DNA from: Bacillota bacterium
Lineage (GTDB): Bacteria > Bacillota > Dethiobacteria > DTU022
Assembly (NCBI GenBank): GCA_018400435.1
Contig: JAGYMW010000017.1
Span: forward strand, 1 to 37,180
Direction: 5' to 3'
Length of the DNA stretch: 37,180 nt
In this document: positions 27,136 through 35,787 of the stretch, piece after piece
Layout: every line of letters starts with the position of its first letter
How positions within the stretch are numbered: position 1 is the stretch's first letter
Program-made: the position numbers and the translations under genes
Notes under the pieces: model-generated
What the model saw: only the letters and a program-made list of their open reading frames with translations
What the model was told of the DNA's origin: nothing
Database searches by the model: none

Positions 27136-27281
27136 CTATTTATAGTTTTCTAGGCTGCAACTGCAGGTATCTCCGCAGCATTTTCCTTTCAGGTTGAACA
27201 TATCCATTAATACGGCATAAGCGCAGCCGACGCCGGGGCGGACGCTGATGGTGTCCTGCGGGCAGTTTGCCAGGGTGGCTT
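27136..27281 (-). other. Cys-rich reading frame after the hydrolase, possible gene remnant
   Basis: Just downstream of the hydrolase stop, one frame reads KATLANCPQDTISVRPGVG, then CAYAVLMDMFNLKG, then KCCGDTCSCS and a TAG stop at 27136. It looks like the cysteine-rich end of a real protein. It has no start codon of its own unless a frame overlapping the hydrolase (to 27399) is used, which has no homology-like sequence. It may be the surviving 3' end of a deleted gene. I cannot name the family. Confidence 0.3.
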
Positions 27282-29036
27282 TTACCGGTGAAGATCCATG
27301 AAGCGTTCCATGTAATAAAGGAAGATCTGGCTGTAATAGCCGCTGAAGAGGTAATCGGCGGCATGGGCGGCATAAGGCATGTAAATAACCACGCAGCAAT
27401 CATTGTTGGCTTTGGCATAACTTTCCTTGAAATACCTTGCTGTTTCCATGGTGACAAGGCCGTCGTTGGTCCCCTGGAAGATCAAACAGGGAGGGCTGTC
27501 CGGGCGGATCAGGTTTTCTACGTCAATCCACTCGTCAGCGCCGCCGATCATTTTCAGAAACAGTGTAGCCCGGTTCGCCGGATAATAGGGGATATATCCT
27601 TTGACTTGAATCTTTGGATTGAAGAGGTCCTCATATTCACCGCTGCTCATGGCTAAAGCCAGGGCGGTAGACAGATGTCCTCCGGCTGAACCACCGCTTA
27701 TAAAAACAGACTCAGTTGAAGCTCCCAACTCGTCGGCATTTTCTACCAGGTAATCTGTAAATATGCCCAGGTGATTCATCATATCGTCAAGAGTAAAAGA
27801 CCCTTTCAGATGATCCGGGGCGCCGATAGATAAATTGACTGACCTGTTGGGTAATATACCGGTTGCACGGTCGACAATGTTATATAAGACGGCCAGCTGG
27901 GGAAAATCCACACTATCCGTTAAACCGTACTGAATGTCGAAGACCGTGTACCCAAGCGAAGCAAGATGTTTATTCATCTGCAGCATATTTGAAGCGCCCT
28001 TGTCTCCCACAACCCATGCTCCGCCGTGGATGCGGATAATTGTTGAACCCTCTCCTGGAAGGTTTTGAGCGCCGGGAAGAGGTCTAAAGAGATCATAATA
28101 TAGTTTTAATCCCTCACCTGTGCCATCTGAGCCCTCATAATAAAGGATATTTTTCCGGTATTCATAATTGCCCGGGAAATAGCCTAAGAAGTAACCGGGC
28201 AAAGAAAACCTGGTTGTTCGCAGTCGGGAAACAGTTTCAGGATCGATCCTCTCCCGCCAGTTATCACCAAAGGTGGTTTTGAAATCGGTTTCAATATCCT
28301 GGAGCGTTGAGGGGGTGGCAAACAGGGGCAGCATAAAAATGATCATCAGGATAAGGCCGACGGTGGTTACAGCCAGGCTAAAGGGGCGGCTGATGCTGCC
28401 ATATGACTTGAGAACGAGAATCGCCAGGGCCGGAGAGACGAAGGCGAGGAAGAGGGCGCAGGGGGAAACCGCAACCTGAAGCAGTCCTGGATAGCGGCTA
28501 AGCAGAATATAAGCGGGAAAGAAACCCAGGAGAAGAAAAACAGTCAATATCACAGTCAGTGTTTTTCTTTTTCCAGCTGAAGCAGGCTTAGCCTGGTCGT
28601 TTTTCCCTGCCTCGGAGACATTTACTGTACCTGCAGGGGCAGCTTGCCAGGTCAGGGCGGAATGGGCAGTCCCGATCAGCAGGACTGCCAGAAAGGGAAC
28701 ATACACGGCAGCAAGCATAATTACAATGGTTATATTGTGTTCGTAAACCGATGAGGCGGCGAAACCGGCTGCGGGTAGTAAAATCATTGCTGCAATTGAA
28801 ATTATCAGGTAGGTCGTTCCCCACTTCTTCAAAGCTCTGTTTATATCCCGATGGCAGTTGATATAGACAAGGTAAATGTTCAGCAGCAGTGCGGCCGGGA
28901 TCAGCAGCCCCAATACAGTCTGAAAAGGAGTCCCGTCCTGTAGAAAGGCAAAAAATATTATGTAGCAGGCGGAAATGATGTTGAACAGGAAAGCGATGCC
29001 AGCCGGGATTTTTCTCTTTAAAAATTCCTTCTTCAT
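27282..29036 (-). CDS. Membrane-anchored alpha/beta hydrolase (esterase-like)
   Basis: The 584-residue protein has two parts. Residues 10-236 hold about seven hydrophobic helices with a charged loop near 135-155. Residues 290-584 are an alpha/beta hydrolase of the BD-FAE/HSL-like type: oxyanion motif HGGAW (337-341), nucleophile elbow GGSAGGH with Ser450, acid Asp525 (QGTNDG) and His558 (AAHAADY). The full triad suggests an active esterase or lipase-like enzyme at the membrane, probably acting outside the cell; substrate unknown. Start ATG 29036 has GAGGAG six bases upstream, better than a frame beginning 13 codons earlier. Confidence 0.88.
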   Translation of the reverse strand: MKKEFLKRKIPAGIAFLFNIISACYIIFFAFLQDGTPFQTVLGLLIPAALLLNIYLVYINCHRDINRALKKWGTTYLIISIAAMILLPAAGFAASSVYEHNITIVIMLAAVYVPFLAVLLIGTAHSALTWQAAPAGTVNVSEAGKNDQAKPASAGKRKTLTVILTVFLLLGFFPAYILLSRYPGLLQVAVSPCALFLAFVSPALAILVLKSYGSISRPFSLAVTTVGLILMIIFMLPLFATPSTLQDIETDFKTTFGDNWRERIDPETVSRLRTTRFSLPGYFLGYFPGNYEYRKNILYYEGSDGTGEGLKLYYDLFRPLPGAQNLPGEGSTIIRIHGGAWVVGDKGASNMLQMNKHLASLGYTVFDIQYGLTDSVDFPQLAVLYNIVDRATGILPNRSVNLSIGAPDHLKGSFTLDDMMNHLGIFTDYLVENADELGASTESVFISGGSAGGHLSTALALAMSSGEYEDLFNPKIQVKGYIPYYPANRATLFLKMIGGADEWIDVENLIRPDSPPCLIFQGTNDGLVTMETARYFKESYAKANNDCCVVIYMPYAAHAADYLFSGYYSQIFLYYMERFMDLHR

Positions 29037-29233
29037 ACTTGCTCCTCTATGGCCAGTTAGGTTTTCCTTCAACAACTCTTTAGCTGTATTTATATTGCGA
29101 GAACGGTTTCTGTTGCTGCCCGGATTGACAATACTCGCTGCCTTTTAAAATTCTCTGAATATCAGTAGTTTCCCTTACAGTTAATTATTCTACTTAAACC
29201 TGTTTTAACTCTGAGCGAAGAAAATTCTATTGT

Positions 29234-29833
29234 TTACAACTCTCCCCGCAGATCGAGTTCATCGGCGGCTGCCTGCATGCCCTTGATTGTTTCCTCGATA
29301 ACTTCGCTTAAATCCATTCCCAGCATGGCGGCGCCTTCTTCGATGAGACCACGATCCACCCCGGCGGCAAAGTTTTTATTTTTAAATTTTTTCTTGACCG
29401 AGCTTACCTTCAGGTCCAGGACACTTTTGCTGGGCCTCATCAGGACGGTGGCCACGATCAGCCCGGTTAACTCGTCGATGGTATAGAGGACTTTTTCCAT
29501 CCTTTCTTTTGGTTCCACGTCGGTGCATATTTTCCAGCCGTGGCTCATTATCGCCCTGATATAATCTTCAGGCCAGCCTTCTTCCGTCAGGATCTCCTTA
29601 GTTTTGACGCAATGCTGTTCCGGATATTTTTCGTAATCCAGATCGTGTGCCAGGCCGATAACCCGCCATTTTTCGATGTCGTCTTCACCAAGTTTTTCAG
29701 CGAAGTGGACCATAACCGCTTCCACGGCCAGGGCATGTTTGATCAGGGAATCATTCTGATTGTACTTTTTTAAAAGGGTCATTGCAGTTTCCCGGGTCGG
29801 TTTTTCTGCCATTTCAGGTATCACTTCTTTCAT
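29234..29833 (-). CDS. HD-domain protein (HDIG type), probable phosphohydrolase
   Basis: The 199-residue protein has the HD metal site: His33 in SLIKHALAVEAV, the His63-Asp64 pair in LAHDLDYEKYP, and a later SHGWK with DE (IDELTGL), in the order seen in small HDIG hydrolases. No regulatory domain is attached. Substrate is likely a nucleotide or phosphoester but not identifiable. Either ATG 29833 or the ATG seven codons later (MAEKPTRETAM) may be the start; both ribosome sites are weak. Monocistronic, separated by about 480 bases from the next gene. Confidence 0.85.
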   Translation of the reverse strand: MKEVIPEMAEKPTRETAMTLLKKYNQNDSLIKHALAVEAVMVHFAEKLGEDDIEKWRVIGLAHDLDYEKYPEQHCVKTKEILTEEGWPEDYIRAIMSHGWKICTDVEPKERMEKVLYTIDELTGLIVATVLMRPSKSVLDLKVSSVKKKFKNKNFAAGVDRGLIEEGAAMLGMDLSEVIEETIKGMQAAADELDLRGEL

Positions 29834-30316
29834 TCAATTATTTATCAAAGCCTGTTCTAAAAAGTATCTCCGGGCAATACAGGCTGGTTTCTTATCTTCT
29901 ATTACACTGCTTTGAAATCCTGCAATAAAAATGACCGCTTACGCATAAGAAGTGAGAAACATCCGAATGATTCAATGGCGGTGGCGGCATCTGTCCCTTG
30001 TAGGTTCAAAGATAAGCTGTTGTAAAAGAAATATAATTCCCCTGAGATATTTAAACCATGCAGGCATGCTGTGTAGTTATCGCGGAAATTAGCAGGGAAA
30101 GGGGAGAAAAGCGAAAAAGGAATCTCATGTTCGGTTAAAACAAACTTTCATATAAGGAGTAAGGTTCCTCTCTGATTTAGTTCGATCAGTAAAGGACAAA
30201 GACCTGTTAGTAACGATGAAGGTAGAAGAAATATTCTAAATTATATTTGTTATAATATATGTTGATAAAGGGCATTAAGAAAGGTTGATCCTGTTTTAGG
30301 CAAAAGGGGTAATATT
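29834..30316. other. Long non-coding gap
   Basis: No gene is visible. It contains a 7-bp inverted repeat AGCCTGT (29849-29855)/ACAGGCT (29879-29885) in the leader of the HD gene, and a TATAAT at 30251-30256 that may serve the GNAT gene (poor -35). I looked for tRNA and small RNA folds and found none convincing. Confidence 0.5.
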
Positions 30317-30859
30317 ATGGAAATAAGAGAATCAACTGAAGCGGATTTCAAAGGACTGTTGGCAGTGGGACGACAGGCTTTTGGAGATGAGGAGGGACCG
30401 GAAATAGTGGAACTTGTTCAGTGGCTGATGGTAGACACTACTGCGGAGCCGCGTCTTTCCATGGTGGCGGTGAAGGGACGCCGGATAGTCGGTCATATTC
30501 TTTTTACGAGGGCAAAGATTAAGGCAAATGAACAGATAAAGACGGCATGCCTGGCTCCGCTTGCAGTGGCCGTTGACTATCAGAACCGCGGTATTGGCAG
30601 AAGGCTTGTCGAGGAGGGCTTAAGGTTATTAAAGGAAAGAGGCGTTGAACTGGTTTTTGTCCTCGGGCATCCCACTTATTACCCTCGCTGCGGGTTCAAA
30701 CCGGCAGGCCCTTTCGGTTTTGCTACTCCCTATCCCATCGCGGAGAAAGATGCCGATGCCTGGATGGTCTGCGAACTGCAACCGGGTCTCCTGGGTGTGG
30801 TAAAGGGACGGGTGCTTTTTGCCGATACTTTGCACAACCCCAAATACTGGAGCAATTGA
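30317..30859 (+). CDS. GNAT N-acetyltransferase, YhbS-like
   Basis: The 180-residue protein is a typical GNAT enzyme using acetyl-CoA. Motif A is LAVAVDYQNRGIGRRLVEEG, with the Q/RxxGxG/A pyrophosphate-binding loop. VFVLGHPTYYPRCGFKPAG is characteristic of the YhbS subgroup. The start has AAGGGG upstream. It is separated from the ABC genes by 133 bases and may be transcribed with them. Acceptor substrate unknown. Confidence 0.92.
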   Translation: MEIRESTEADFKGLLAVGRQAFGDEEGPEIVELVQWLMVDTTAEPRLSMVAVKGRRIVGHILFTRAKIKANEQIKTACLAPLAVAVDYQNRGIGRRLVEEGLRLLKERGVELVFVLGHPTYYPRCGFKPAGPFGFATPYPIAEKDADAWMVCELQPGLLGVVKGRVLFADTLHNPKYWSN

Positions 30860-30992
30860 TTATCCATCAGACTGTAATCTTGTCGTGATAACGGCAGTAA
30901 CCTGGTAAGGGCTAATATTTTTGGCTGATAAAGGTTTTGCGGTTTTGAACCTGATATGGATTGATTGATTCTCAAAAAAAGGAGCAAAATGG

Positions 30993-31949
30993 ATGAGCGG
31001 TATGGACATCGACAAAAAGTTGGCTGTCCGGACGGAAGGTTTGACCAAACAATTCGGGAAAAACCGGCTTGCAGTGGACAACCTTGACCTGGATATTAAA
31101 AAAGGTGAAATTTTTTCCTTGCTTGGTCCAAACGGTGCCGGCAAAACGACCACTATTAAGATGCTCTGCTGCCTGCTTAAGCCGACCGGTGGCACGGCCC
31201 GGATAATGGGTTTGGATATTCTTAAGAATCCGGCTAAGATCAAGCAGATCATAAATGTTTCACCCCAGGAGACGGCTGTCGCTCCCCACCTGAGTGTTCT
31301 GGAGAACCTTGTTCTGGTTGGTCAAATCTACGGGCTGAGCGGCAGGGAGGCGAAACGACGGGCATATCGGCTTATCGAATTGATGAGCCTGAATGAAAGG
31401 CTTCGGGACCCGGCTAACAAACTGTCAGGAGGGCTCCTCCGTCGCCTCAGCATTGCCATGGCCCTTATCTCGGATCCGAAAGTACTTTTTCTTGATGAGC
31501 CGACCCTGGGGCTGGATCCGAAATCGAGAAAAACCCTCTGGTCCCTGATTCGCTACCTGCGGGGTAAGAAAACAGTCCTCCTGACAACTCACTATCTTGA
31601 AGAAGCAGATGCCCTTGCTGATAGGATTGCCATCATTGATCAGGGCAGGCTGGTAGCTCTTGGCACCTCTGAAGAGCTTAAAAGGCAGCTGGGTGGTATG
31701 CAGGTAATGACAGTTAAGGCTGATAGCCTGTCGCCTGCTGCCATGAAGAACCTGAAAAAGATCTATCCGCAAACAGCGATTGCCGATAGTCATCTAATAA
31801 TTAAGGCTGAAAAGCTTGATTTCAACAAAGTAGTTGATCTTTTGCGGGGTGAGGGAGTAAAGATTAACTGGTTATCGATGAAGGAGCCAACCCTGGATGA
31901 AATTTATCTGAAGATCACCGGGAGGAGCAGGGACAATGAGATTATTTAG
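30993..31949 (+). CDS. ABC-2 exporter ATPase (DrrA/NatA-like)
   Basis: The 318-residue ATPase has Walker A GPNGAGKTTT, Q-loop region VSPQET, signature LSGGLLRRLS, Walker B VLFLDEPTLGLDP and H-loop TTHYLEEAD, followed by a C-terminal extension of about 90 residues as in drug-export ATPases. AAGGAG precedes the ATG. The permease gene starts inside its 3' end (14-base overlap), so the two are coupled. Unlike the ATPase at 17862-19109 it has no MORN module, so the two exporters are not recent duplicates. Confidence 0.94.
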   Translation: MSGMDIDKKLAVRTEGLTKQFGKNRLAVDNLDLDIKKGEIFSLLGPNGAGKTTTIKMLCCLLKPTGGTARIMGLDILKNPAKIKQIINVSPQETAVAPHLSVLENLVLVGQIYGLSGREAKRRAYRLIELMSLNERLRDPANKLSGGLLRRLSIAMALISDPKVLFLDEPTLGLDPKSRKTLWSLIRYLRGKKTVLLTTHYLEEADALADRIAIIDQGRLVALGTSEELKRQLGGMQVMTVKADSLSPAAMKNLKKIYPQTAIADSHLIIKAEKLDFNKVVDLLRGEGVKINWLSMKEPTLDEIYLKITGRSRDNEII

Positions 31950-32664
31950 CCTGGCCGGCCGCAACATGAAGGAAATTTACAGGGATCCCATCTCGTTGAT
32001 CCTGGGAATCGGAATGCCGGTTTTACTAATTTTGCTCTTTACCTCTATCGGGAAAGGTGCTCCCGTGGATATTTTCATGGTGGACATGCTCGTCCCGGCG
32101 GTGGCCATTTTCAGTTTTGGGTTTCTAATCATGTTTTCTGCAACCCTGCTGGTTAAGGATCGGCAGAGTGCCTTTCTGACCAGGCTGCTGGCAGCTCCTT
32201 TAACTTCTTCTGATTTTATTCTGGCTTACATATTACCCTTTATACCCTTTGCCCTGCTGCAGATAGCAGCAAGCATGGTTGCCGGTGTGGCGCTCGGAAT
32301 GTCTTTTACCAGCGGTACTTTTTACAGCCTTGCTATTTTAATTCCAGTTGCTGTAATCTGCATTGGTATTGGCATGGTCCTGGGTTCACTTTTTACGGAA
32401 AACCAGGTTGCCGCGGCCGGATCAATCATTATTGTTGTCATATCACTGTTCAGCGGAGCGTGGATGGATCTGGAAATGGTCGGCGGGATATTCGAAAAAA
32501 TTGGTTATATACTGCCCTTTGCTCACGCGGTGGATGCCTCCAGGGCAGTTATAAACGGGGCGCAGCTGTCCGCGGTAAGCGATAAGCTTTACTGGATTGT
32601 TTCCTACCTGGTAGTTTTTATTTGCGCCGGCATTTTATCCTTCTGGTGGAAGACAAAACGATAA
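31936..32664 (+). CDS. ABC-2 exporter permease
   Basis: The 242-residue protein has six predicted helices and the ABC-2 coupling segment VKDRQSAFLTRLLAAPLTSSDF between helices 2 and 3. It lacks the large extracytoplasmic domain of the other permeases in the window, so this is the short DrrB/Nod-like type that works as a homodimer. It overlaps the ATPase gene by 14 bases. Substrate unknown; drug or lipid export is common in the family. Confidence 0.92.
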   Translation: MRLFSLAGRNMKEIYRDPISLILGIGMPVLLILLFTSIGKGAPVDIFMVDMLVPAVAIFSFGFLIMFSATLLVKDRQSAFLTRLLAAPLTSSDFILAYILPFIPFALLQIAASMVAGVALGMSFTSGTFYSLAILIPVAVICIGIGMVLGSLFTENQVAAAGSIIIVVISLFSGAWMDLEMVGGIFEKIGYILPFAHAVDASRAVINGAQLSAVSDKLYWIVSYLVVFICAGILSFWWKTKR

Positions 32665-32675
32665 ACCATTAAAAC

Positions 32676-32720
32676 AGGCCGGGCCTTGATCGGGAAAATA
32701 AAATGGAGTCCGGCCTGGAA
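32676..32720 (+). terminator. Probable stem-loop after the ABC permease gene
   Basis: CAGGCCGG pairs exactly with CCGGCCTG across a loop of about 26 bases, just after the permease stop. There is no T-run, so it may act as a transcript-stabilising hairpin rather than a strict terminator. Confidence 0.4.
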
Positions 32721-32790
32721 GCTTCCCGGCAGTGAGATAAAAGAAATTTGACAGAAAGATGACTGGCAGGTGTTTTTTGCTTGCTTCCGT

Positions 32791-32991
32791 TTATTTTTTC
32801 GGTGCCTGCGGAATAATAATCGCGCAGACAATGTAGGCGATAAGCCCCGGGAAGAAAGCGCTGAAAATGGTGATCAGGGCCCAGATCAGGCGGACCAGGG
32901 TCACGTCGATCTCAAAATATTCGGCTATGCCGCCGCAGACACCGGACAGCATAACCTGAGTATTGGAGCGGTAAAGACGTTTCGGTTCCAT
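32791..32991 (-). CDS. PspC-domain small membrane protein
   Basis: The 66-residue protein is a minimal PspC domain: basic N-terminus (KRLYRSNTQVMLSGVCGGIAE), then YFEIDVTLVRLIWAL and a hydrophobic helix ending in IIIPQ. Such proteins take part in envelope-stress responses or regulate partners at the membrane. AGGAGG precedes the ATG. No psp operon partner is adjacent; the next gene upstream on the same strand is a SIMPL lipoprotein 90 bases away. Confidence 0.93.
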   Translation of the reverse strand: MEPKRLYRSNTQVMLSGVCGGIAEYFEIDVTLVRLIWALITIFSAFFPGLIAYIVCAIIIPQAPKK

Positions 32992-33081
32992 TGTTCATCC
33001 TCCTCATTTCAACTTATTAAGTTTAGGGCACCATCATTGCCCGTGGTGGCCTGAAGAATTGTTTTCGAAAAATGATTGTCC

Positions 33082-33825
33082 TTATTTCAGTGTATATTCT
33101 GCTGTAACCGTTCCCCTGACAATTATATCACCGGGAGTGATGGGAGTTTCCGCTGAGCCCATGGCCATCTCTTCCTGGACCATTTCATCCCGGAGCCTGA
33201 AGGGGACATAATCGCTTCTTTCCTCTTTGATACTGTGCAGGCCACCGAGTTTTTGACCGGCACTTTCAGCAATCGCCTCGGCTTTGCGGAAAGCCTGTTC
33301 TGTTGCTGCTCCCAGGGCTTCCATCAATAATTCCTGTGGATCCTTGAGTTCAAAAGAGATGTAATTGATATTGTTCGCCCCTGCTTTAACCGTTAGATCG
33401 ACGATTTCTCCCACGGCATCGAGCTTATCAGTAGTGGCGATAATCTCATTGGTTGCCTGGTAGTAAGTCGTTTCTTCTTCCATGGCCGGTTGTTCCCTGA
33501 CCCGGTCCCGATAAGTGTAAAGGGTATATGAACTAGTTTTCAGTTCTTCATCAGTTAATCCGTAATCTTTTAGAGCGTCCAGAACCGCATTGGCCAACCT
33601 GGCATTTTCTTTAACTGCATCTTCTGCCGAGGTGTCGCGGGTCATGATGGCAATACTGATTTTGGCCTGATCCGGTTCGGCGGTTATTTCCGCTTCCCCG
33701 TAAGTCTGAATAATGCTCGGGGAATCGGCAGAACCTGCAGCAGGCTGGTCTCCGCCACAGCCGGTAAGCAGCATAGCCACGACCAGCATAGCTGCAAGAA
33801 CAATAAATATGGTTTTGCCATGCAT
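33082..33825 (-). CDS. SIMPL-domain (DUF541) lipoprotein
   Basis: The 247-residue protein has a lipoprotein signal (AMLLTGC, lipid on Cys23) and a full SIMPL domain: TYGEAEITAEPDQAKISI near the start, LKTSSYTLY, then AIAESAGQKLGGLHSI and the closing VRGTVTAEYTL. Family members are exported or surface proteins of uncertain function, some linked to oxidative stress or signalling. GGGGG precedes the ATG. It may be cotranscribed with the PspC gene. Confidence 0.9.
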   Translation of the reverse strand: MHGKTIFIVLAAMLVVAMLLTGCGGDQPAAGSADSPSIIQTYGEAEITAEPDQAKISIAIMTRDTSAEDAVKENARLANAVLDALKDYGLTDEELKTSSYTLYTYRDRVREQPAMEEETTYYQATNEIIATTDKLDAVGEIVDLTVKAGANNINYISFELKDPQELLMEALGAATEQAFRKAEAIAESAGQKLGGLHSIKEERSDYVPFRLRDEMVQEEMAMGSAETPITPGDIIVRGTVTAEYTLK

Positions 33826-34019
33826 AGTTCAAAGCCCCCTTTTTATTGGTATTGCTGATTTAAAAGTTAACCATGGTAATCTTAATAAATACTATTCATC
33901 CTGTTTCATTTATATCATAAACGTTTTTATCGGGGAAGAGGTAGAATGCTGAGTAATTTAAATTAACCCCGGTATAGACATAGATGGGGAAGAAATACTT
34001 GAATTGTAATATTGGCAAA

Positions 34020-35024
34020 TTAAATGATTATCTTTTCACCTACTTTGAGCGGCAGATAGCTGTCCTGAAAAGCATTTTGAAAGCGCTCCAGGCTCCAATC
34101 GGAACTATCATGGGCGGATAAAGATATTACCTTAATCCCTTTGTTTTTAATAGTGATTATAGCCTGATCTACACTTTTTTCATCAAGCCCTTTCCATGGG
34201 GGATTATCGGAAGCCACAATGTGCTGGAGATTAAGGGGACCGATGTTCATCCTTCCACCTTTAACTGGAAAGTGCAGCCCACCGATCAAACCGTAGATTG
34301 GTTCATCAAATAAAGAGCTTGCTCTTTCCAGAATTTTTTCTACGCTCTGATGTCCGCAGCCAACTATGATCACTATACCTTTACCTGCCACATTGATAGC
34401 CAGACTGTGTTCCAGAGTTTCTCCCAGCAAGAAAAGGTGGCGGGGGATAATACCTATACTGGCTATTCCCCTGTCAAGCCGGGTGGGTTCTTCAATTACA
34501 TTTACTTCCGGACCGGGATTCCATACCGACGGCTTTAGGGGAACGGGAGCGTAAACCGGGATTTTAGGCAGATCAACAGGTCCCTGTGAGATACTGAATG
34601 AATCATCCTTTTCGTCTTTTTTCCCTCCAACATGATCGAGATGAAGATGGCTAATAAAGATCAAGTCAATATCTTTTTCACTGTAACCAAGGGCGTGAAG
34701 ATTATGGAGAAGCGGTGAGGGATGTTCTTGATTCTTGTTTAAACCTGTATCCATGAGAATCTTTTTATCATCCACTTCTATAAGATATGAAACCCCGGCC
34801 TCAGTGCGCAGTTCTTTGTTATCTGTGTAGTAATCTACCAATGGAATGACAGTTAATTTATCAACAGTTCCCAGCGAAGAAATTTTTTTTACCGGAATGC
34901 TATCCAGTTTTTCTGCAGCCCTTTTCTTGCCCGACTTAAGCTGCAGCAGCTTTACAAGCAAAAAGATTATGACCAGAAGAATCATGACCAGTATAATGTA
35001 GAATAAAACCTGTAAAATCAACAT
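34020..35024 (-). CDS. Membrane-anchored metallo-beta-lactamase-fold hydrolase
   Basis: The 334-residue protein has one N-terminal helix (about 5-27) that anchors it in the membrane, then a metallo-beta-lactamase fold with DTGLNKN, the metal motif SHLHLDHVGG (125-134), VGCGHQS and GGLHFPV. The layout resembles the group annotated as dihydropteridine/ribofuranosyl-aminobenzene phosphate synthase-like hydrolases, but the true substrate is unknown. The start ATG 35024 has GGAGGG eight bases upstream; a 12-codon longer frame lacks a site. Monocistronic. Confidence 0.87.
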   Translation of the reverse strand: MLILQVLFYIILVMILLVIIFLLVKLLQLKSGKKRAAEKLDSIPVKKISSLGTVDKLTVIPLVDYYTDNKELRTEAGVSYLIEVDDKKILMDTGLNKNQEHPSPLLHNLHALGYSEKDIDLIFISHLHLDHVGGKKDEKDDSFSISQGPVDLPKIPVYAPVPLKPSVWNPGPEVNVIEEPTRLDRGIASIGIIPRHLFLLGETLEHSLAINVAGKGIVIIVGCGHQSVEKILERASSLFDEPIYGLIGGLHFPVKGGRMNIGPLNLQHIVASDNPPWKGLDEKSVDQAIITIKNKGIKVISLSAHDSSDWSLERFQNAFQDSYLPLKVGEKIII

Positions 35025-35260
35025 TTGAATCCCTCCAGAAAAGAAATTTTTATACCTCATGAGACAGTGTCGAAATGGACTATAGGCCTGCTTGCCAGGT
35101 ACCGGGCAAAATATTTTTCGGAGATTTATACTATATATTCATTATTGCAGTTTAAATATTGTTTGTAAACTAATAATTAGTTCAACCGTCTAATATTGAA
35201 AAGGATTTAGGTTTGTAATTAAGTACATATTTACAAGCTTTATTCCTTTGTTAAAATGAA

Positions 35261-35446
35261 GTGGACGGCTACGGTTTATTCATCCAGAGCATTATCGATT
35301 TCCTGGTCATTGTTCTGGTAATCTTCTTTTTGATCAGGGCCATCAACTCGTTTAAGAAGAAGGAAAAGGAAGCAACTGCAACATCGGTTCCTTCCAGTGA
35401 AGAAATTTTGCTTGCTGAGATAAGGGATATACTGAAAGAAAAGTGA
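35261..35446 (+). pseudogene. mscL: C-terminal half of mechanosensitive channel MscL
   Basis: The 61 codons encode the second transmembrane helix and cytosolic helix of MscL: YGLFIQSIIDFLVIVLVIFF, then INSFKKKEKEA, then SSEEILLAEIRDILKEK, the conserved C-terminus. Whole MscL is about 130-150 residues. The pore-lining first helix and periplasmic loop are absent, and the 200 bases upstream are AT-rich without any frame giving them. The nominal GTG start at 35261 has no ribosome site. Most likely a deletion remnant; a functional half-channel peptide is improbable. Confidence 0.75.
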
Positions 35447-35787
35447 GTTTGGAGCGAAGGTTTTAGGAAATTGGTTTTGGCTGGAATAATTAAGTGCGAT
35501 ATTTGAAGATCATGAGGGGAGCGTGGCAGCGCTCCTTTTTAAACATGATTCATTTAAAGAGTTTTGTATCGTGCTTTCCTGATGCTTAATCTCCCTGAAA
35601 AAGTGCTCATATAACATGATAATGTCGGTGACCGGAGCAGGCGGTACTGATCAGCAAAATGGAGCCGGATTGATTCCTCAATTTTCCCATAAAAAGTGTT
35701 ATAATGCCTGTGTGATCAAAGATTGTGACCAGGAGCAATTTCTGATGTGCCGGAAATTATTTTTAGGATGGAAGGAGGTTTGGCAGC
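35447..35787. other. Gap between mscL remnant and corA
   Basis: Besides the terminator it holds a TATAAT at 35700-35705 that may be the -10 of corA (weak -35) and the GGAGG ribosome site of corA near 35774. A 67-codon frame here has no supporting features. Confidence 0.5.
35518..35545 (+). terminator. Terminator after mscL remnant
   Basis: GGAGCG and CGCTCC pair around a TGGCAG loop and are followed by TTTTT. It probably is the original mscL terminator. Confidence 0.7.

Noticed and set aside
29990-30040. GGTTCAAA segment as a tRNA T-loop
   Set aside because: No acceptor stem, D arm or anticodon arm can be built around it.
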